7,515 nucleotides of DNA, from NCBI GenBank assembly GCA_005883115.1, contig VAZQ01000097.1, positions 1 to 7,515 on the forward strand, in the 5' to 3' direction. This stretch comes from Alphaproteobacteria bacterium (GTDB lineage Bacteria; Pseudomonadota; Alphaproteobacteria; Rhizobiales; Xanthobacteraceae). The notes beneath the pieces were generated by a model. That model was not told the origin of the DNA. It made no database searches and saw only the letters and a program-made list of their open reading frames with translations. A program made the position numbers and the translations under genes. Below are positions 6,265 to 7,515 of the stretch, in pieces (the first letter of the stretch is position 1; the number at the start of each line of letters is the position of its first letter).

Positions 6265-6939
6265 ATGCCGATGAATGCGGTCTATCAGAACCCGGACGAT
6301 CTCGCCGAGGTGATCCCCGTCTTTCCGTTGCCCGGGGCGCTGTTATTGCCGCGCGGGCAGATGCCGCTCAACATCTTCGAACCGCGCTACATGGCCATGA
6401 TCGATGACTCGTTGCGCGCCGGTCACCGCCTGATCGGCATGATACAGCCCGACGCCGCGCACCCGGGACCCGAGAGCAGGCCCAATCTCTACAAGGTCGG
6501 CTGCGTCGGCCGCATCACGCAGCTCGCCGAGACCGGCGATGGGCGATACCTCATCCAACTCACAGGCATCGCCCGCTTTCGCCTCGACGAGGAGCTCAGT
6601 GTGGCGACGCCATACCGACAGTGCCGGGTGAGCTATGCTCCCTTCATCGACGATTTCACCGCCCGCAAGGGCGAAGACGAGGTGGACCGTGCGAGCGTGC
6701 TGCGGGCGCTCTCCGATTTTCTGCGGGCCAACGATCTCAAGGCCGATTGGGAGGGCATCGAGAACGCCCCCAACGAAGCCCTGGTCAATGCCCTGGCGAT
6801 GATGTCTCCCTACGGAACTGCCGAGAAGCAGGCGCTTTTGGAAGCGCCCGATCTCAAGACCCGCGCCGAGATCCTGGTCGCAGCCACCGAAATCGAGCTT
6901 GCCAAGAAGACAGCGGGCGGCGAAACCCCCCTGCAATAA
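6265..6939 (+). CDS. stand-alone LON substrate-binding (LonN) domain protein
   Basis: The protein corresponds to the N-terminal substrate-recognition domain of Lon protease without the AAA+ and peptidase parts. In 224 aa it shows V-I-P-V-F-P-L-P-G-A-L-L-L-P near residue 16, the hallmark L-N-I-F-E-P-R-Y-M-A-M-I-D-D, then G-C-V-G-R-I-T and G-R-Y-L-I-Q-L-T-G-I-A-R-F-R-L, followed by a helical C-terminal half. Length and order match free-standing LonN proteins of alphaproteobacteria. GGGAGA (6253-6258) supports ATG 6265; a second ATG lies two codons later. It sits between the CnoX-like gene and infA-like gene, an arrangement suggesting a role in protein quality control, but its biochemical function is not established. 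It is not a truncated Lon: no Walker motifs or Ser-Lys dyad follow downstream. Confidence 0.93.
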   Translation: MPMNAVYQNPDDLAEVIPVFPLPGALLLPRGQMPLNIFEPRYMAMIDDSLRAGHRLIGMIQPDAAHPGPESRPNLYKVGCVGRITQLAETGDGRYLIQLTGIARFRLDEELSVATPYRQCRVSYAPFIDDFTARKGEDEVDRASVLRALSDFLRANDLKADWEGIENAPNEALVNALAMMSPYGTAEKQALLEAPDLKTRAEILVAATEIELAKKTAGGETPLQ

Positions 6940-6976
6940 CCCGGCGCCCAAACGCACCGCGGTAGCCGCGCATCAG

Positions 6977-6983
6977 AAGGAGG
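6977..6983 (+). promoter_or_regulatory. perfect Shine-Dalgarno sequence of the IF-1 gene
   Basis: AAGGAGG ends seven bases before ATG 6991. It is the second strongest ribosome binding site in the window and fixes the start. Confidence 0.8.
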
Positions 6984-6990
6984 AGAGCGG

Positions 6991-7260
6991 ATGGCAAAAG
7001 AAGAGTTGCTCGAATTCAGCGGCACCGTGACCGAGGTGCTGCCCGATGGCAATTATCGCGTCACGCTCGACAATGAACACGAGATTCTCGCGTACATGTC
7101 CGGCAAGATGCGCAAATTCCGCATCCGCACAGGGGTCGGCGATCGGGTCGTCGTCGAAGTCTCGCCCTACGATCTCACGCGCGGACGCATCAATTTCCGC
7201 CAGAAAGAGGAGCGCGCGGCCGGTCCCGCGCCCGCACGCCGCCCCAATTTCCGGCGCTAG
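6991..7260 (+). CDS. infA: translation initiation factor IF-1 with basic C-terminal extension
   Basis: IF-1 binds the A site of the 30S subunit and helps IF-2 and IF-3 select the initiator tRNA and start codon. Residues 1-72 cover the whole S1-like OB-fold: M-A-K-E-E, F-S-G-T-V-T-E-V-L-P, G-N-Y-R-V-T-L-D-N, the G-K-M-R-K-F-R-I-R ribosome-contact segment and the closing S-P-Y-D-L-T-R-G-R-I-N-F-R. Standard IF-1 ends there at about 72 aa; this one continues for some 17 Ala/Pro/Arg-rich residues to 89. Several core positions differ from what I recall of the usual alphaproteobacterial sequence (for example A-Y-M-S-G where A-H-T-A-G is common), so it may be a second, divergent infA copy rather than the main one. 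Its place between LonN and Trm112 genes is not the classic infA setting. The family is certain; paralogue status is inferred. Confidence 0.92.
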   Translation: MAKEELLEFSGTVTEVLPDGNYRVTLDNEHEILAYMSGKMRKFRIRTGVGDRVVVEVSPYDLTRGRINFRQKEERAAGPAPARRPNFRR

Positions 7261-7265
7261 CGCGC

Positions 7266-7291
7266 CCAGCTGCGTGGTATAGCCGAGCTGG
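7266..7291 (+). other. weak stem-loop after the IF-1 gene
   Basis: CCAGCT (7266-7271) and AGCTGG (7286-7291) form a 6-bp stem with a 14-base loop that can pair a little further inside. No T tract follows. It may mark partial attenuation between the IF-1 and Trm112 genes, but this is weak. The rest of the gap (7292-7373) shows nothing recognisable apart from the Trm112 ribosome binding site. Confidence 0.2.
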
Positions 7292-7373
7292 AGTGTCGAC
7301 GCGCTGTCCACAACGAAGCAGTTGCACATGCGCTGAATTCGCGGGGCATCGCCATTTCATGTTGGAGTACGTC

Positions 7374-7515
7374 ATGAGCAACCCGCCCGACCGCCCGCCT
7401 GGCAGCGTCGATCCGAAGCTTTTGGAAATTCTGGTCTGCCCGCTGACTAAGGGACCACTCGAATACGATGCGGAGAAGCAGGAGCTGATCTCGCGCTCCG
7501 CCAAGCTCGCCTACC
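7374..7515 (+). CDS. Trm112-family protein, 5' part (cut by window end)
   Basis: Bacterial Trm112/YcaR proteins are about 60-aa relatives of the zinc-ribbon partner that activates methyltransferases in eukaryotes. The 47 codons present start with a short Pro-rich N-terminus and enter the family core: D-P-K-L-L-E-I-L-V-C-P-L-T-K-G-P-L-E-Y-D, followed by K-Q-E-L-I-S-R-S-A-K-L-A-Y. The second Cys of the ancestral C-P-x-C motif is Thr here, and the later Cys seen in YcaR is Ser, so zinc binding is unlikely; I recall this as common in alphaproteobacteria. GGAG (7364-7367), six bases before ATG 7374, supports this start; an in-frame ATG at 7359 is possible but has no ribosome binding site. It is open at the right edge, so length and C-terminus are unseen. 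It lies 113 bases after the IF-1 gene on the same strand. Confidence 0.9.
   Translation, partial: MSNPPDRPPGSVDPKLLEILVCPLTKGPLEYDAEKQELISRSAKLAY

Overview
The window looks like an ordinary chromosomal stretch from a GC-rich alphaproteobacterium, probably of the Hyphomicrobiales (Bradyrhizobium/Xanthobacteraceae-like). That placement is an inference from base composition, protein style, the thioredoxin-TPR / LON-domain / Trm112 gene order and an orphan Bug-type binding protein; no lineage marker was tested.

Left part (1-1800). The window opens inside the C-terminal end of a gamma-glutamyltransferase gene. About 30 bases after its stop codon lies a second, diverged copy of the last ~20 codons of such a gene, the scar of a lost paralogue. 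A small signal-peptide protein follows, with a very strong Shine-Dalgarno sequence; its last third reads more naturally in another frame. Converging on it from the minus strand is a TctC/Bug-family periplasmic solute-binding protein gene broken by one frameshift. Three damaged or doubtful loci in 1.8 kb suggest local gene decay, or assembly indels.

Middle (1801-4594). A minus-strand tRNA-Gly(GCC) with encoded CCA is followed on the plus strand by a two-gene unit: a thiamine-diphosphate-dependent enzyme of the acetolactate synthase/benzoylformate decarboxylase superfamily and a carboxymuconolactone decarboxylase-like protein. The stop codon of the first overlaps the ribosome binding site of the second, so they are probably co-translated and may act in one catabolic route whose substrate cannot be read from sequence.

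Right part (4614-7515). All genes lie on the plus strand and are housekeeping or quality-control in character: a ProXp-ala/PrdX-like trans-editing protein for mischarged tRNA-Pro, a thioredoxin-TPR protein of the CnoX/YbbN type, a stand-alone LON substrate-binding-domain protein, an IF-1 (infA-like) gene with a basic C-terminal tail, and the start of a Trm112-family gene cut by the window edge. The theme is protein synthesis fidelity and protein folding.

I found no CRISPR array, insertion sequence, prophage or convincing new defence system. The most rewarding items are the ggt tail scar, the frameshifted binding protein, the two-frame small secreted protein, the uncharacterised ThDP/CMD pair and the extended IF-1.
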